A stretch of DNA of 55,613 nt from Spirochaetales bacterium Spiro_10 (GTDB taxonomy: Bacteria > Spirochaetota > Spirochaetia > Treponematales > Treponemataceae), in contig LVBL01000012.1 in assembly GCA_001604405.1 (NCBI GenBank), positions 1-55,613 on the forward strand. Reading direction: 5' to 3'. The notes below the pieces were generated by a model. It was not told the DNA's origin, made no database searches, and worked only from the letters and a program-made list of their open reading frames with translations. Each line of letters begins with the position of its first letter. Position 1 is the first letter of the stretch. Shown in pieces: positions 44,567 to 52,643 of this stretch. Position numbers and translations under genes: made by a program.

Positions 44567-45679
44567 CTAGACCTTCTTGAGCTCGTACGCGCGCGTCCCG
44601 ATTCCCAGGCGCTCCGCGTGGTCGAGGCCCGCCGACCAGTCGGTATCCGGGTGGATGTGGCCGAATTTCTCTCCGGACCCCGAATACTTCCGGTCGGTGA
44701 GGGCCGTGCCGCCGATGGGCGGGGCCGCGTTTACCGCGTCGACGCAGGCCTGGTCGAGGGCGACCGGGTCGGCGGAGGCGAATATCCCGATGTCGGCCAC
44801 GACGGGGGCGTCGTTGTTCGCCCAGCAGTCGCAGTTCGGGGAGACGTTCATGACGAAGTTCACGTGGAAGTGCGGCTTTCCGCGGAGTATCGCCTCGACG
44901 TACTCGGAGATGCGCTCGCTGCACACGCGGCTCGCGTTCCCCTCGCTCGCGCGGGCGGCGCCGTACTGGCAGACGGCCACGCACTGGCAGCAGCCGACGC
45001 AGAGGTCGTGGTCGATCACCGCCTTCCCGGCGGAATCGAGGACGACGGCCTTCGACGCGCAGTTGTCGACGCACGCGGAGCAGCCGACGCAGGAGTCGCG
45101 ATGGATCACGGGGTGCGACACCTCGTGGAGGAATTTCTTGCCGGACCGGCTCGCGGCCCCCATGCCGAGGTTCTTGAGCGCCCCGCCGAAGCCGGTGAGC
45201 TCGTGGCCCTTGAAGTGGTTGAGGGAGATCACCGCGTCGGCCTCGGCCACGGCGCAGCCGATACGCGCGAGGGAGCAGTGGACGCCGCCCGTCACGGGCA
45301 TCTCGACGTAGTCGTTGCCCTTCAGCCCGTCGGCGATGATGATGTCGCAACCGGTCGCGTCGTGCGAGTAGCCGTTCGAGTAGCCCGCCCGCAGATGGTC
45401 GTAGGCGTTGTGCCGTCGGCCCGAATAGAGGGTGTTCGCGTCGGTGAGGAAGGGTTTTCCCCCGAGCTCGCGGACCAAGGCCGACACGACGGCGACGTAG
45501 GGAGACCGGATGGTCGCCATGTTGCCCGGCTCGCCGAGATGGATCTTCAGGGCGGCGTATTTGTCAGCGAGATCGAGCCCGCCCATGCCCGCGGCGCGGA
45601 GAAGACCGTCGAGCTTCTGCAGGATGGTCAGCGAGGGCGAGGTGCGAAGGTCGGACCAATAGACGGCGGATTTTTTCAT
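44567..45679 (-). CDS. DUF362 protein with two [4Fe-4S] ferredoxin motifs
   Basis: A 370-residue protein. The DUF362 domain (KYAALKIHLGEPGN..., DADAVISLNHFKGH, GGALKNLGMG) surrounds a ferredoxin insert with two Cys-x2-Cys-x2-Cys-x3-Cys motifs (CVGCSACVDNC and CVGCCQCVAVC). A later PNCDCW carries further cysteines. It is probably a cytosolic electron-transfer protein of unknown partner. The start at 45679 has GGAGG 9 nt upstream; an ATG at 45703 overlaps the -10 box and was rejected. It is divergent from a metallo-hydrolase gene. Confidence 0.87.
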   Translation of the reverse strand: MKKSAVYWSDLRTSPSLTILQKLDGLLRAAGMGGLDLADKYAALKIHLGEPGNMATIRSPYVAVVSALVRELGGKPFLTDANTLYSGRRHNAYDHLRAGYSNGYSHDATGCDIIIADGLKGNDYVEMPVTGGVHCSLARIGCAVAEADAVISLNHFKGHELTGFGGALKNLGMGAASRSGKKFLHEVSHPVIHRDSCVGCSACVDNCASKAVVLDSAGKAVIDHDLCVGCCQCVAVCQYGAARASEGNASRVCSERISEYVEAILRGKPHFHVNFVMNVSPNCDCWANNDAPVVADIGIFASADPVALDQACVDAVNAAPPIGGTALTDRKYSGSGEKFGHIHPDTDWSAGLDHAERLGIGTRAYELKKV

Positions 45680-45701
45680 GACGGCTTGCCTCCGGGCGGA
45701 C

Positions 45702-45729
45702 ATGATAGCACATAACCCGCATCTATCAA
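45702..45729 (-). promoter_or_regulatory. Promoter of the DUF362 gene
   Basis: TTGATA (45724-45729), 16 nt, TATCAT (45702-45707) with an extended TG-C, giving a leader of about 20 nt that includes GGAGG. It faces the hydrolase promoter in an 82-nt divergent region. Confidence 0.75.
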
Positions 45730-45746
45730 AGTCGCCCGGGAGGGGT

Positions 45747-45752
45747 TATACT
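45747..45752 (+). promoter_or_regulatory. -10 box of a probable leaderless promoter (metallo-hydrolase)
   Basis: TATACT ends 9 nt before the ATG at 45762. A GGAGGGG run lies upstream of the -10, too far away to be a ribosome site. The -35 at 17-nt spacing is poor. Confidence 0.5.
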
Positions 45753-45761
45753 GGAACTACC

Positions 45762-46511
45762 ATGAAAAGAAACGCGCGCATCATAGCCCTCGTGCTCGGC
45801 GGCCTCGTCGCCGCGGCGGCCATCTTCTCGGTGGCGGTCGACCGGAAGATGCAGGCCGAATTCAAGAAGTTCCGCCTGGTAAAGACGTCCATCGTGAACA
45901 ACGAGATACTCGCCGTATGGAACAAGATCGTCAACGTCTATCTCGTAAAGACGGCCTCGGGATGGATCGCCTTCGACGCTGGAAACGACGCGGGCCACCT
46001 CAAGCGCGAGTTCAAGGCGATCGGACTCGACCCGTCCGAGGTTCGCGCGGTGTTTCTGACGCATTCGGACTCCGACCACGTCGCGGGCGTGAAGGTTTTT
46101 CCGAAGGCGGCGTTTTATATCGGGATGAACGAGCGGCCGCTCGCGACCGGGGAGATCCGCCGGGCGGGCCCGTTCAGGAACTCGCTCGCCGTGACGCCCG
46201 AGTGGCTCGCCGACGGCGACTCCGTCACGATTGACGGAAGGACCGTGCGGGTCATCGAGACGCCGGGGCACACGCCGGGGTCCGTGTCATACCTGCTCGA
46301 CGGGGTCTACCTCTTTACCGGAGACGCCCTCGCGCTCAAGAACGACAGGATCGAGAGCTTCAACAAAATGTTCATCATGGACGCGGAGAAGGCGCACGAG
46401 TCCGTTCTCAGGCTGACGACGCTCAGGGGCGTCAGGATGATCCTGACCGCCCACTACGGGATCACCGAGCGCGTCGACGAGGCCTTCGCGGACTACGTCT
46501 CGCGTCACTGA
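45762..46511 (+). CDS. Membrane-anchored metallo-beta-lactamase-fold hydrolase
   Basis: A 249-residue protein with an N-terminal membrane anchor (about residues 7-26) and a metallo-beta-lactamase fold outside the cytoplasm or facing the envelope. Metal ligands are visible: LTHSDSDH (the HxHxDH motif with Asp in place of the second His), ETPGHTPGS, FTGDAL and LTAHYG. The His-to-Asp variant is common in MBL-fold hydrolases that are not beta-lactamases. The substrate is unknown. Its 3' end overlaps convergent pyrD by 7 nt. Confidence 0.87.
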   Translation: MKRNARIIALVLGGLVAAAAIFSVAVDRKMQAEFKKFRLVKTSIVNNEILAVWNKIVNVYLVKTASGWIAFDAGNDAGHLKREFKAIGLDPSEVRAVFLTHSDSDHVAGVKVFPKAAFYIGMNERPLATGEIRRAGPFRNSLAVTPEWLADGDSVTIDGRTVRVIETPGHTPGSVSYLLDGVYLFTGDALALKNDRIESFNKMFIMDAEKAHESVLRLTTLRGVRMILTAHYGITERVDEAFADYVSRH

Positions 46512-47485
46512 AAGACGGCGATGCCCCGCAAGTCGGATATCCGCGAATAGCCCTTTCTCGCCATGAAGTCCGCGAGTCCCCCGATTATCCTCGTCATGGC
46601 GCGCGGGTCCGCGAAGGTCGACGTTCCGACCTGAACGGCGGTCGCCCCGGTCATGATGAACTCCGCCGCGTCGCGCCAGGTCGCTATCCCGCCGAGCCCG
46701 ACAAGCGGGACGAAGGTTCCCGTGCCGCCGAGCTCCGGGTCGCGCGAGGGATCGCATTCGGGGACGCCGAGGGCGACGTCGCGAAGGAGCCTCAGGGCGA
46801 GCGGCCGGATCGCCGGACCCGCGAGCCCCGCGGTGACGTTTTCGAAGACGGGTTTTCCCCGCTCCACGTCCACGGCAAAGGCCTGAAAGGTGTTCACGAG
46901 GCTGAGCGCGTCCGCGCCCGAGGCGACGGCGGCCTTCGCCACCTCGACGACGCTCGGGGCGTTCGGCGAAAGTTTCACGATCAGCGGTTTTTTTGTCCGC
47001 CCGCGCACCGCGGAGGTTACCGCGGCGGCCGCGCGCGGGTCGAGTCCCCAGGCCATCCCTCCCGCCTTCACGTTCGGGCAGGAGATGTTGAGCTCTATCA
47101 CCGGCACGTCGGTCGCGTCCAGGAGGGCGGCGCCCTCGGCGTAGCTTTCCACCGTCGAACCCGAGAGGTTCGCGATCACCGTAGGACCGAGCGACAGCAT
47201 CGTCATGAGCTCGTGGGCGACAAAATGCGGAATCCCGGGATTCTCAAGCCCGATGGAGTTCATGAGTCCCGAGGGGGTCTCGACGAGGCGGGGTCCGGCG
47301 TTGCCCGCGCGCGGCTCGAGGGTCAAACCCTTCGAACAGACGCCGCCGAGCAAGGCCACGTCGATGACGCGGGAATACTCCGTGCCGTAGCCGAAGGTCC
47401 CCGAGGCGGCGATGACGGGATTCGCGAACCGGACGCCCGCGACCCTGACGGAAAGATCGGGAAGGTTCGATGCGGTCGGGCTCAC
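46505..47485 (-). CDS. pyrD: Dihydroorotate dehydrogenase, class 1B catalytic subunit
   Basis: FMN enzyme that oxidises dihydroorotate to orotate. The 326-residue product has GTFGYGTEYS, ELNISCPNVKAGG with the class-1 catalytic Cys, and VGLGGIATWRDAAEFIMTGA. Pairing with pyrK makes it the NAD-linked 1B type. The GTG start at 47485 has AAGGAGG 7 nt upstream and overlaps the pyrK stop by 4 nt. A longer upstream frame is a pyrK shadow. Confidence 0.95.
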   Translation of the reverse strand: MSPTASNLPDLSVRVAGVRFANPVIAASGTFGYGTEYSRVIDVALLGGVCSKGLTLEPRAGNAGPRLVETPSGLMNSIGLENPGIPHFVAHELMTMLSLGPTVIANLSGSTVESYAEGAALLDATDVPVIELNISCPNVKAGGMAWGLDPRAAAAVTSAVRGRTKKPLIVKLSPNAPSVVEVAKAAVASGADALSLVNTFQAFAVDVERGKPVFENVTAGLAGPAIRPLALRLLRDVALGVPECDPSRDPELGGTGTFVPLVGLGGIATWRDAAEFIMTGATAVQVGTSTFADPRAMTRIIGGLADFMARKGYSRISDLRGIAVFQ

Positions 47486-48276
47486 AGCAGGACCTCCTTC
47501 GCGTCGAAGACGGGGCCGTCGACGCAGCAGCGCCTGTTTCCGCCCGTCGTCCTCACGGTGCATCCGAGGCAGGCGCCCGCTCCGCAGGCCATGTGCTGTT
47601 CGAGGCTGAGAAAGGAGAACGGCACGGAGGCGGTCGCGTCCTTCACGTACCTGAGCATCGGCGTCGGGCCGCAGGCGTAGACGACGTCGTACTCCGAGGC
47701 GTCGAACACGGCGGGGAGCATGCCCTTCGTTCCCGCCGATCCGTCCTCGGTCGTGACGACGAGGCGCCTCGCACGGTCCGCGATTCCCTCGAGCCCGTAG
47801 GGCGTCGAGCGGAACGAGGCGTAAAAATCGAAGGTGCCGGGTTCGAGCGAGAGGGCGAAACCCGCCACGGGCGCGACGCCGATCCCCCCGCCGAGGCAGG
47901 CGACCCTGAGCGGGCCGGTACCGCCCGCCGCAAGCTCGCGCGGCGTCATGAAGCGGTTGCCTATCGGGCCGAGCAGGTCGACGAGTGAGCCCGGAAGCGC
48001 CGAGCACAGTTCACGCGAACCCTCTCCCCGCTCGAGAATCAAAAACGATATCGACGCGTCGTCGAAGGCGTACACGCTGATGGGCCGCCCGAGCAGGACG
48101 GCTGACGGCCGCGCGCGCAAAAGGTAAAACTGGCCGGGGGCCGGCGCGTCGAGTGATCCGGCGGAATCGGCCGCGTGGCGCGAGAGGACGAGCCGATGGA
48201 CGCCCTCGGCGACCGGCTCGCGGGAGATGACGGCGAAGGAGCCGACGGAGGACGGGCGCGCGTCGTGGTCACACAT
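47482..48276 (-). CDS. pyrK: Dihydroorotate dehydrogenase electron-transfer subunit
   Basis: The FAD and [2Fe-2S] subunit that passes electrons from PyrD to NAD. The 264-residue product has the FAD-binding RPISVYAF, the NAD-binding CLGGGIGVAPVAG with YACGPTPML, and the C-terminal cluster HMACGAGACLGCTVR plus a final cysteine in NRRCCVDG. It overlaps pyrF by 8 nt and pyrD by 4 nt. Confidence 0.95.
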   Translation of the reverse strand: MCDHDARPSSVGSFAVISREPVAEGVHRLVLSRHAADSAGSLDAPAPGQFYLLRARPSAVLLGRPISVYAFDDASISFLILERGEGSRELCSALPGSLVDLLGPIGNRFMTPRELAAGGTGPLRVACLGGGIGVAPVAGFALSLEPGTFDFYASFRSTPYGLEGIADRARRLVVTTEDGSAGTKGMLPAVFDASEYDVVYACGPTPMLRYVKDATASVPFSFLSLEQHMACGAGACLGCTVRTTGGNRRCCVDGPVFDAKEVLL

Positions 48277-49258
48277 CGCGCGCGTCGTCCTTTCCGAGCA
48301 GGCGCTTCGAGCCGAGGAGATCCGCCTTCGCGGCGAAGGCCGCGCGCTCCGCCGCCGAGACGATGTCGTCGAGGGTGAGCTCGCCGGAGCGCATGCGGAT
48401 GTCGAGAACGGGATCCTTCTTCCAGGCGGTCAGGATCGCGCGCGAGGAGTTTACCGTTCCGCCGGCGCGGTCGAGAAGGGTCGCCGCGACGCGGGCGGCA
48501 CCGCCCTGCGCGCCGTAGCCGGGGATCAGGAAGAAGAGCCCGGGGTAGCGGTCGCGGATCTCGCGTGCGTCCGATTCCTCGGTGCAGCCGACCACGACGC
48601 CGAAGGGCGCGCACGAGTCGTCGCCCTCGACGCGGAAGCGCTCCATGAGGGAGACGATGCCGTCGCCGACGCGGTCGAGCACGCGCGGGCGGGCGCCGTT
48701 CGCGGCGGAAGTCGCCCCCGCGCCAGTCGCGCCAGTCCCGTCCGCGAGCTCGAGCCATTCGATGTCCCGCATGCCGGGATTCGACGTGCGCAGAAGGACG
48801 AAGGCGCCCTTGCCGGCGGATTCGACGTATTCGACGAAGGGCTCGAGGGTGTCGAAGCCCATGTAGGGATTAAGGGTAACGATGTCGGCCTCGAAGTCTC
48901 CCGTAAAGTGCGCGCGCGCGTAGGCCCGGGCGGTGTCCGCGATGTCCCCGCGCTTGATATCCGCGATGACCGTGACCCCGGCGGCGCGCGCGGCCGCGAG
49001 CGTCTCCGCGTAGGCGGAAAGCCCGGCGCGGCCCATCGCCTCGTAATACGCGATCTGGACCTTGAAGCACGCGGCGTGCGGGGAGGTTGCCCCGACGAGC
49101 GCGCGGTTGTACGCGAGAACCGCCTCCGCCGGAGAGTCATGCATCCTGAGAACCTCCGGGGGGAGGTAGGAAGGATCCGTGTCGAGACCGACGCACAGCG
49201 GGCCTTTCTCGACGCACGCGGCGCGAAGCCGCTCCATGGCGTATCGTTTTTCGTTCAT
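48269..49258 (-). CDS. pyrF: Orotidine 5'-phosphate decarboxylase, type 2
   Basis: Decarboxylates OMP to UMP. The 329-residue length and VIADIKRGDIADTARAYA active-site motif place it in the longer type-2 (mycobacterial-like) subfamily. CVGLDTDPSYLP and LIPGYGAQGG are also typical. The start MNEKRYAMERL lies 7 nt after a -10 box and has no Shine-Dalgarno site; an ATG at 49384 would add a basic tail and was rejected. A Gly/Ala/Thr-rich stretch near residue 175 is probably a loop insert. Confidence 0.94.
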   Translation of the reverse strand: MNEKRYAMERLRAACVEKGPLCVGLDTDPSYLPPEVLRMHDSPAEAVLAYNRALVGATSPHAACFKVQIAYYEAMGRAGLSAYAETLAAARAAGVTVIADIKRGDIADTARAYARAHFTGDFEADIVTLNPYMGFDTLEPFVEYVESAGKGAFVLLRTSNPGMRDIEWLELADGTGATGAGATSAANGARPRVLDRVGDGIVSLMERFRVEGDDSCAPFGVVVGCTEESDAREIRDRYPGLFFLIPGYGAQGGAARVAATLLDRAGGTVNSSRAILTAWKKDPVLDIRMRSGELTLDDIVSAAERAAFAAKADLLGSKRLLGKDDARDV

Positions 49259-49265
49259 GGGGGCG

Positions 49266-49271
49266 ATACTA
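49266..49271 (-). promoter_or_regulatory. -10 box of a probable leaderless promoter (pyrFKD)
   Basis: TAGTAT preceded by TG-A (extended -10) ends 7 nt before the pyrF ATG at 49258. There is no clear -35 and no Shine-Dalgarno site. It lies between the outer-membrane gene stop (49309) and pyrF. Confidence 0.45.
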
Positions 49272-49308
49272 TCACGAAGACGCGCGCCTGTTCCATAGAC
49301 GCGCGCGG

Positions 49309-50577
49309 CTAAAACCTCACCGTAGCCTTGCACGTCAGCGTCGCCGTGGCCCCGACGTTCGCGCTCCCGAGTTCTCCGCGCCATCCGAGACCGAGGTCCC
49401 CGGCGTCGAGATAGGCCCGCCCCTCCGCCGAGAGGCTCACGCCCCGCGCGAGGTCGTGCTCAAGGTCGAGCACGGGGGCGAAGGAGCCGTCCTCGAGCGC
49501 GACAAGCGCGCTCGCCCCGACGCGCGTATAGTCGGACGCCTTCCAGAGAACGTGCGCGAAGAGATAGTGGCGACGGTAGTAGTCTGACCTGCCCCCCTCG
49601 GGAACGCGCGCGGACGGCGGCACGTCGGCCCAGTCGTCCGTGCCGTAGAGGTCCGCGAGGGAGTCGCGCGCGGAAAGCACGCCGGAACCGTTGAAGCAAT
49701 ACTGCGCGAGGACGTACAGCGAACCGTCGAAAAAGGAGTAGTCGGCGCCGAAGGCGGCCTTGACCCACGAGGCGGAACCGACCGCCGACGGCGGCGATTC
49801 CCCGTCATTGAAGAAGACCGCGTCCGCCACGATACCGGCTCCGGCCTCCACCTTGAGCGACGCGCCGACGCGAATCTCCGGAACGGAGGCGGAGGAATCC
49901 GGCGCCCGGACGGCGGCAAGGGCCTGCGCGCTGTAGCGCGGAGCGTGGGTCTCGAACAAGAGGCCTCCGAGCGGTCGGCTTCCCGCGCCGGACAGGGGAT
50001 CGGGCGCGTAGTCCCGGGCGAACAGGTCGGACGCGGCGCGGTCCGACGCGAAGGCGGCAAGGCGCGTCTCCTCGGCGAGGTACCATGACGCGAGGACGCC
50101 GAGCACGCCCGAAAGGCGGGCGTCCGGAAAGAGCGGGTTCGCGGCGTTGAGGATGTCGGTCGGGCGAAAGGCCTGCCCGTACCCGAAGGGAACGCGCATG
50201 AGTCCCGCGTCGAGGTCGAATCGGCCGGTGCGGAAGGAGACGTAGAGCCGCTCGAGCTCGGCATCCGAACGGAAGGCGCTCTCCGTGCCGGCGGCGGCGA
50301 GGAGGTTCGCCGCCGCGTTGAAGGTGCCCGACTCGCCGACGGGGGCCGCGAGCCGGACGTTCGCGAACTGCTCGAGACCCGAGAACCAGCCGTCCAGGGG
50401 CGAATGGCCCGCGGAAACGGTCGTCTCGGCAAGGCCCGAAATTTTCACGCCGCCGGTCGCGCGCGTTCCGCCCGGCGTCTCGGCGGGGGCAGGGGACGGC
50501 CGGGTAGCGAGGACGAGAGCGAGCGCGAGGGCCGCCTGACATCCTGCCGCGCGGCGCGACCGGAAAACCGCCGTCAT
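49309..50577 (-). CDS. Predicted outer-membrane beta-barrel protein
   Basis: A 422-residue protein with a signal peptide (MTAVFRSRRAAGCQAALALA, cleavage near APAET). The rest is rich in alternating strands with Tyr/Phe/Trp girdle positions and ends in ATVRF, the terminal aromatic typical of outer-membrane barrels. The LDAGLMRVPFGYGQAFRPTD stretch resembles porin-like proteins found beside LolA-like and exporter genes. The start overlaps the LolA-like stop by 4 nt (ATGA). It is probably the outer-membrane part of the transport operon, an inference from context. Confidence 0.78.
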   Translation of the reverse strand: MTAVFRSRRAAGCQAALALALVLATRPSPAPAETPGGTRATGGVKISGLAETTVSAGHSPLDGWFSGLEQFANVRLAAPVGESGTFNAAANLLAAAGTESAFRSDAELERLYVSFRTGRFDLDAGLMRVPFGYGQAFRPTDILNAANPLFPDARLSGVLGVLASWYLAEETRLAAFASDRAASDLFARDYAPDPLSGAGSRPLGGLLFETHAPRYSAQALAAVRAPDSSASVPEIRVGASLKVEAGAGIVADAVFFNDGESPPSAVGSASWVKAAFGADYSFFDGSLYVLAQYCFNGSGVLSARDSLADLYGTDDWADVPPSARVPEGGRSDYYRRHYLFAHVLWKASDYTRVGASALVALEDGSFAPVLDLEHDLARGVSLSAEGRAYLDAGDLGLGWRGELGSANVGATATLTCKATVRF

Positions 50578-51320
50578 CGGAGGTTTCTCGTCGTGAAAAC
50601 CGAATCCGGTATCGGCTCGTCGATCCTGACGTCGGTCATGCGGAAGACGGTCTTGCTGCCCTTTCGCAGGAGGTCCCGCATCTCGCTTTCGACGGGGAAC
50701 CGCCTTCCCCCGACGGGCAGCGCCTTGATAAGGGTGTATTCCTTGAGCCGCGCGCCGGAAAGCGCGAAGTACTCCGCGTGCACGAGGTCCCCCGTCTCGC
50801 GGTCGACGCGGAGGCGCTGGCGCGGATAGCTTTCGGTCTTCTTCCTGGCCGCGAGGTCGAGCACCCACACCTCCCTTCCGCCGAAGGTCTCCGTGCCCGC
50901 GAGCGTCGGCACGTACCGGCTGGAAAGCCGCTCGTTCTCTATCGTGTCCTCGTAGCTCAGGTCCGAGCCCATCATCGATTCCTTGAGCATGTGTCCGGAG
51001 ATCAGCATGACCTGCTCGGTGTCGGGCGAGAACACGTAGAGGCGGCCGTCCTTCTTGAGGTACTTCGTGCCGGAGTCCTCGGGGTTCGTGAACTCGATGA
51101 AGCTGTCGCGGTTCTCCCTCCCCTTCACCTCCATCGTCTTCACGAACCGCTTTCCGCGGTATTCGATCACCATCTCCCCCCGGTAGGAAATCGTTCCGAA
51201 GATCTCGTTGTCGTCCACCGCGTCGAGCAGGGCGACCGGATCAGGATCGGCGCCCGCGACCGGACACAGGGCGAACAGGGCCATCGCCGCCGCGGCGGCC
51301 ATTCTCGTCATAGTTTTCAT
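50574..51320 (-). CDS. LolA-like periplasmic lipoprotein/lipid carrier
   Basis: A 248-residue secreted protein of the outer-membrane lipoprotein-sorting type, which has the half-barrel fold of LolA. The signal peptide is MKTMTRMAAAAAMALFALCP, cleaved near AGA. The recurring strands (TISYRGEMVIEYRGKRFVKTME, KYLKKDGRLYVFSPDTEQVM, GREVWVLDLAARK) fit the family. The start at 51320 has AAGGAG 7 nt upstream; an ATG at 51344 that overlaps the permease stop would add eight residues. It is probably a carrier between the ABC permeases and the barrel protein. Confidence 0.8.
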   Translation of the reverse strand: MKTMTRMAAAAAMALFALCPVAGADPDPVALLDAVDDNEIFGTISYRGEMVIEYRGKRFVKTMEVKGRENRDSFIEFTNPEDSGTKYLKKDGRLYVFSPDTEQVMLISGHMLKESMMGSDLSYEDTIENERLSSRYVPTLAGTETFGGREVWVLDLAARKKTESYPRQRLRVDRETGDLVHAEYFALSGARLKEYTLIKALPVGGRRFPVESEMRDLLRKGSKTVFRMTDVRIDEPIPDSVFTTRNLR

Positions 51321-51340
51321 TGCGCGCTCCTTGCGTGGAT

Positions 51341-52633
51341 TCATCTTCTCAGCGCCTCCACCGGCTCGATAAACGCGCTCTTGAGCGAGGGCAGTATCGT
51401 GCAGAGGGACGACACCGCCACGCCGAACGCGAAACCGAGGGCCACCTTCGCGGGCGAGAAGGAAAGGAATATCGTGCCGGAGACCGGAAGGTCCTTCATG
51501 CCGCCGCCGGTGAAGGTGTTCATGTCGATCGGGAAAAGGGATCCGACGAAGCTCGCCGCGCCGCCGAGGGCAGCGCCGGCCGCCGATCCGAGAAGGCTCA
51601 GGAACAGGGCCTCGAGAAAGAACGTCTCGACGATCTCGCGGCGGGACATGCCGAGCGAGCCCATCATGCCGATCTCCTTGATCCGCTCGTGGATGACCAT
51701 CAGCATCGTGTTGACTATGAGAAAGCTCGCGACCACGATGAAGACCGCGTACACGACGAGCATCATCCCGGTCATCGAGCGCATCATCGCGACCCAGTAG
51801 TTGTCGGACCACTCGCGCACGCTCGCGCCCTCGCCGAGGAGCGGCTTCAGGCCGTTCCGTATCGCCGTCGAGTCGCGCGCGTCGCGCGCGAACACCACGA
51901 GCTGCTGCGTCGCGCCGCCGAGACCGAGCACGCGCTGCAGCCGGTCGATCGGGACGATGATCGTGTCCTCGTCGAAGGGCCGGTAGTCGAACTCGAATAT
52001 CCCGGTGATCTCGGGATTCCAGTATTTGTCGGAGAACTGGGCGGACACGGTCTTGAGCGGGATCGTGTCCCCGACGGAGAGTCCGCCCTTTTTCGCCATC
52101 GCGCGGCCGATCGCGCACTCGTTTTTCCCCGGGGAGGGGAACCGGCCGGAAACGAGTCCGTCGGTCCGCTTCGTCAGGTTGAGCCGGTTCGCCGCGAGTT
52201 CGCGGTCGATGTCGACGCCCCAGAGCCGGGCGTGCTTGATGACGCTGTCGAACAGCGTCGCGTGCGCGGATATCCGGGGGACGGCGGCCCTGACCCCGGC
52301 GACCGACTCGGCGAGGGCGACGAGAACGGAGGCGTCCGCCCCGTCCGCGAGGGGATACTGGACCGGGAGGTATTCGCGCTCGTCCTCGAATTTCGCGGAC
52401 GTCGCGAGGGCGTGCCCGGTGTCGTAGATCCTCACGACCTCCTCGATGCCGTCGTACATCCCGTCCATCCATGCTTGCATGAACACGTTGAAAAAAACGG
52501 CGATGGCGACGGCGACGACGCACAGGACCGTGCGCCTCCCGTTTCTCCAGATGTTCCGCCAGGCCACGGTCACGAGCGCCGAATGCCCGCCGGGCGTCAG
52601 GCGCCTCGCTTCCCCGTTTGTACCGTCTGTCAT
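51341..52633 (-). CDS. FtsX/LolE-type ABC transporter permease
   Basis: A 430-residue permease with one N-terminal membrane helix (about residues 37-56), a long periplasmic domain to about 280 and three C-terminal helices, the MacB/LolCE/FtsX topology. IKEIGMMGSLGMSRREI is the typical cytoplasmic coupling segment. It follows the larger permease by 10 nt. With that protein and the ATPase it probably forms a mechanotransmission-type transporter acting on envelope lipids or lipoproteins. Confidence 0.88.
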   Translation of the reverse strand: MTDGTNGEARRLTPGGHSALVTVAWRNIWRNGRRTVLCVVAVAIAVFFNVFMQAWMDGMYDGIEEVVRIYDTGHALATSAKFEDEREYLPVQYPLADGADASVLVALAESVAGVRAAVPRISAHATLFDSVIKHARLWGVDIDRELAANRLNLTKRTDGLVSGRFPSPGKNECAIGRAMAKKGGLSVGDTIPLKTVSAQFSDKYWNPEITGIFEFDYRPFDEDTIIVPIDRLQRVLGLGGATQQLVVFARDARDSTAIRNGLKPLLGEGASVREWSDNYWVAMMRSMTGMMLVVYAVFIVVASFLIVNTMLMVIHERIKEIGMMGSLGMSRREIVETFFLEALFLSLLGSAAGAALGGAASFVGSLFPIDMNTFTGGGMKDLPVSGTIFLSFSPAKVALGFAFGVAVSSLCTILPSLKSAFIEPVEALRR

Positions 52634-52643
52634 GCGGGCCTCC

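Noticed and set aside
45680-45703. Earlier ATG for the DUF362 gene
   Set aside because: It overlaps the -10 box, while the ATG at 45679 has GGAGG upstream.
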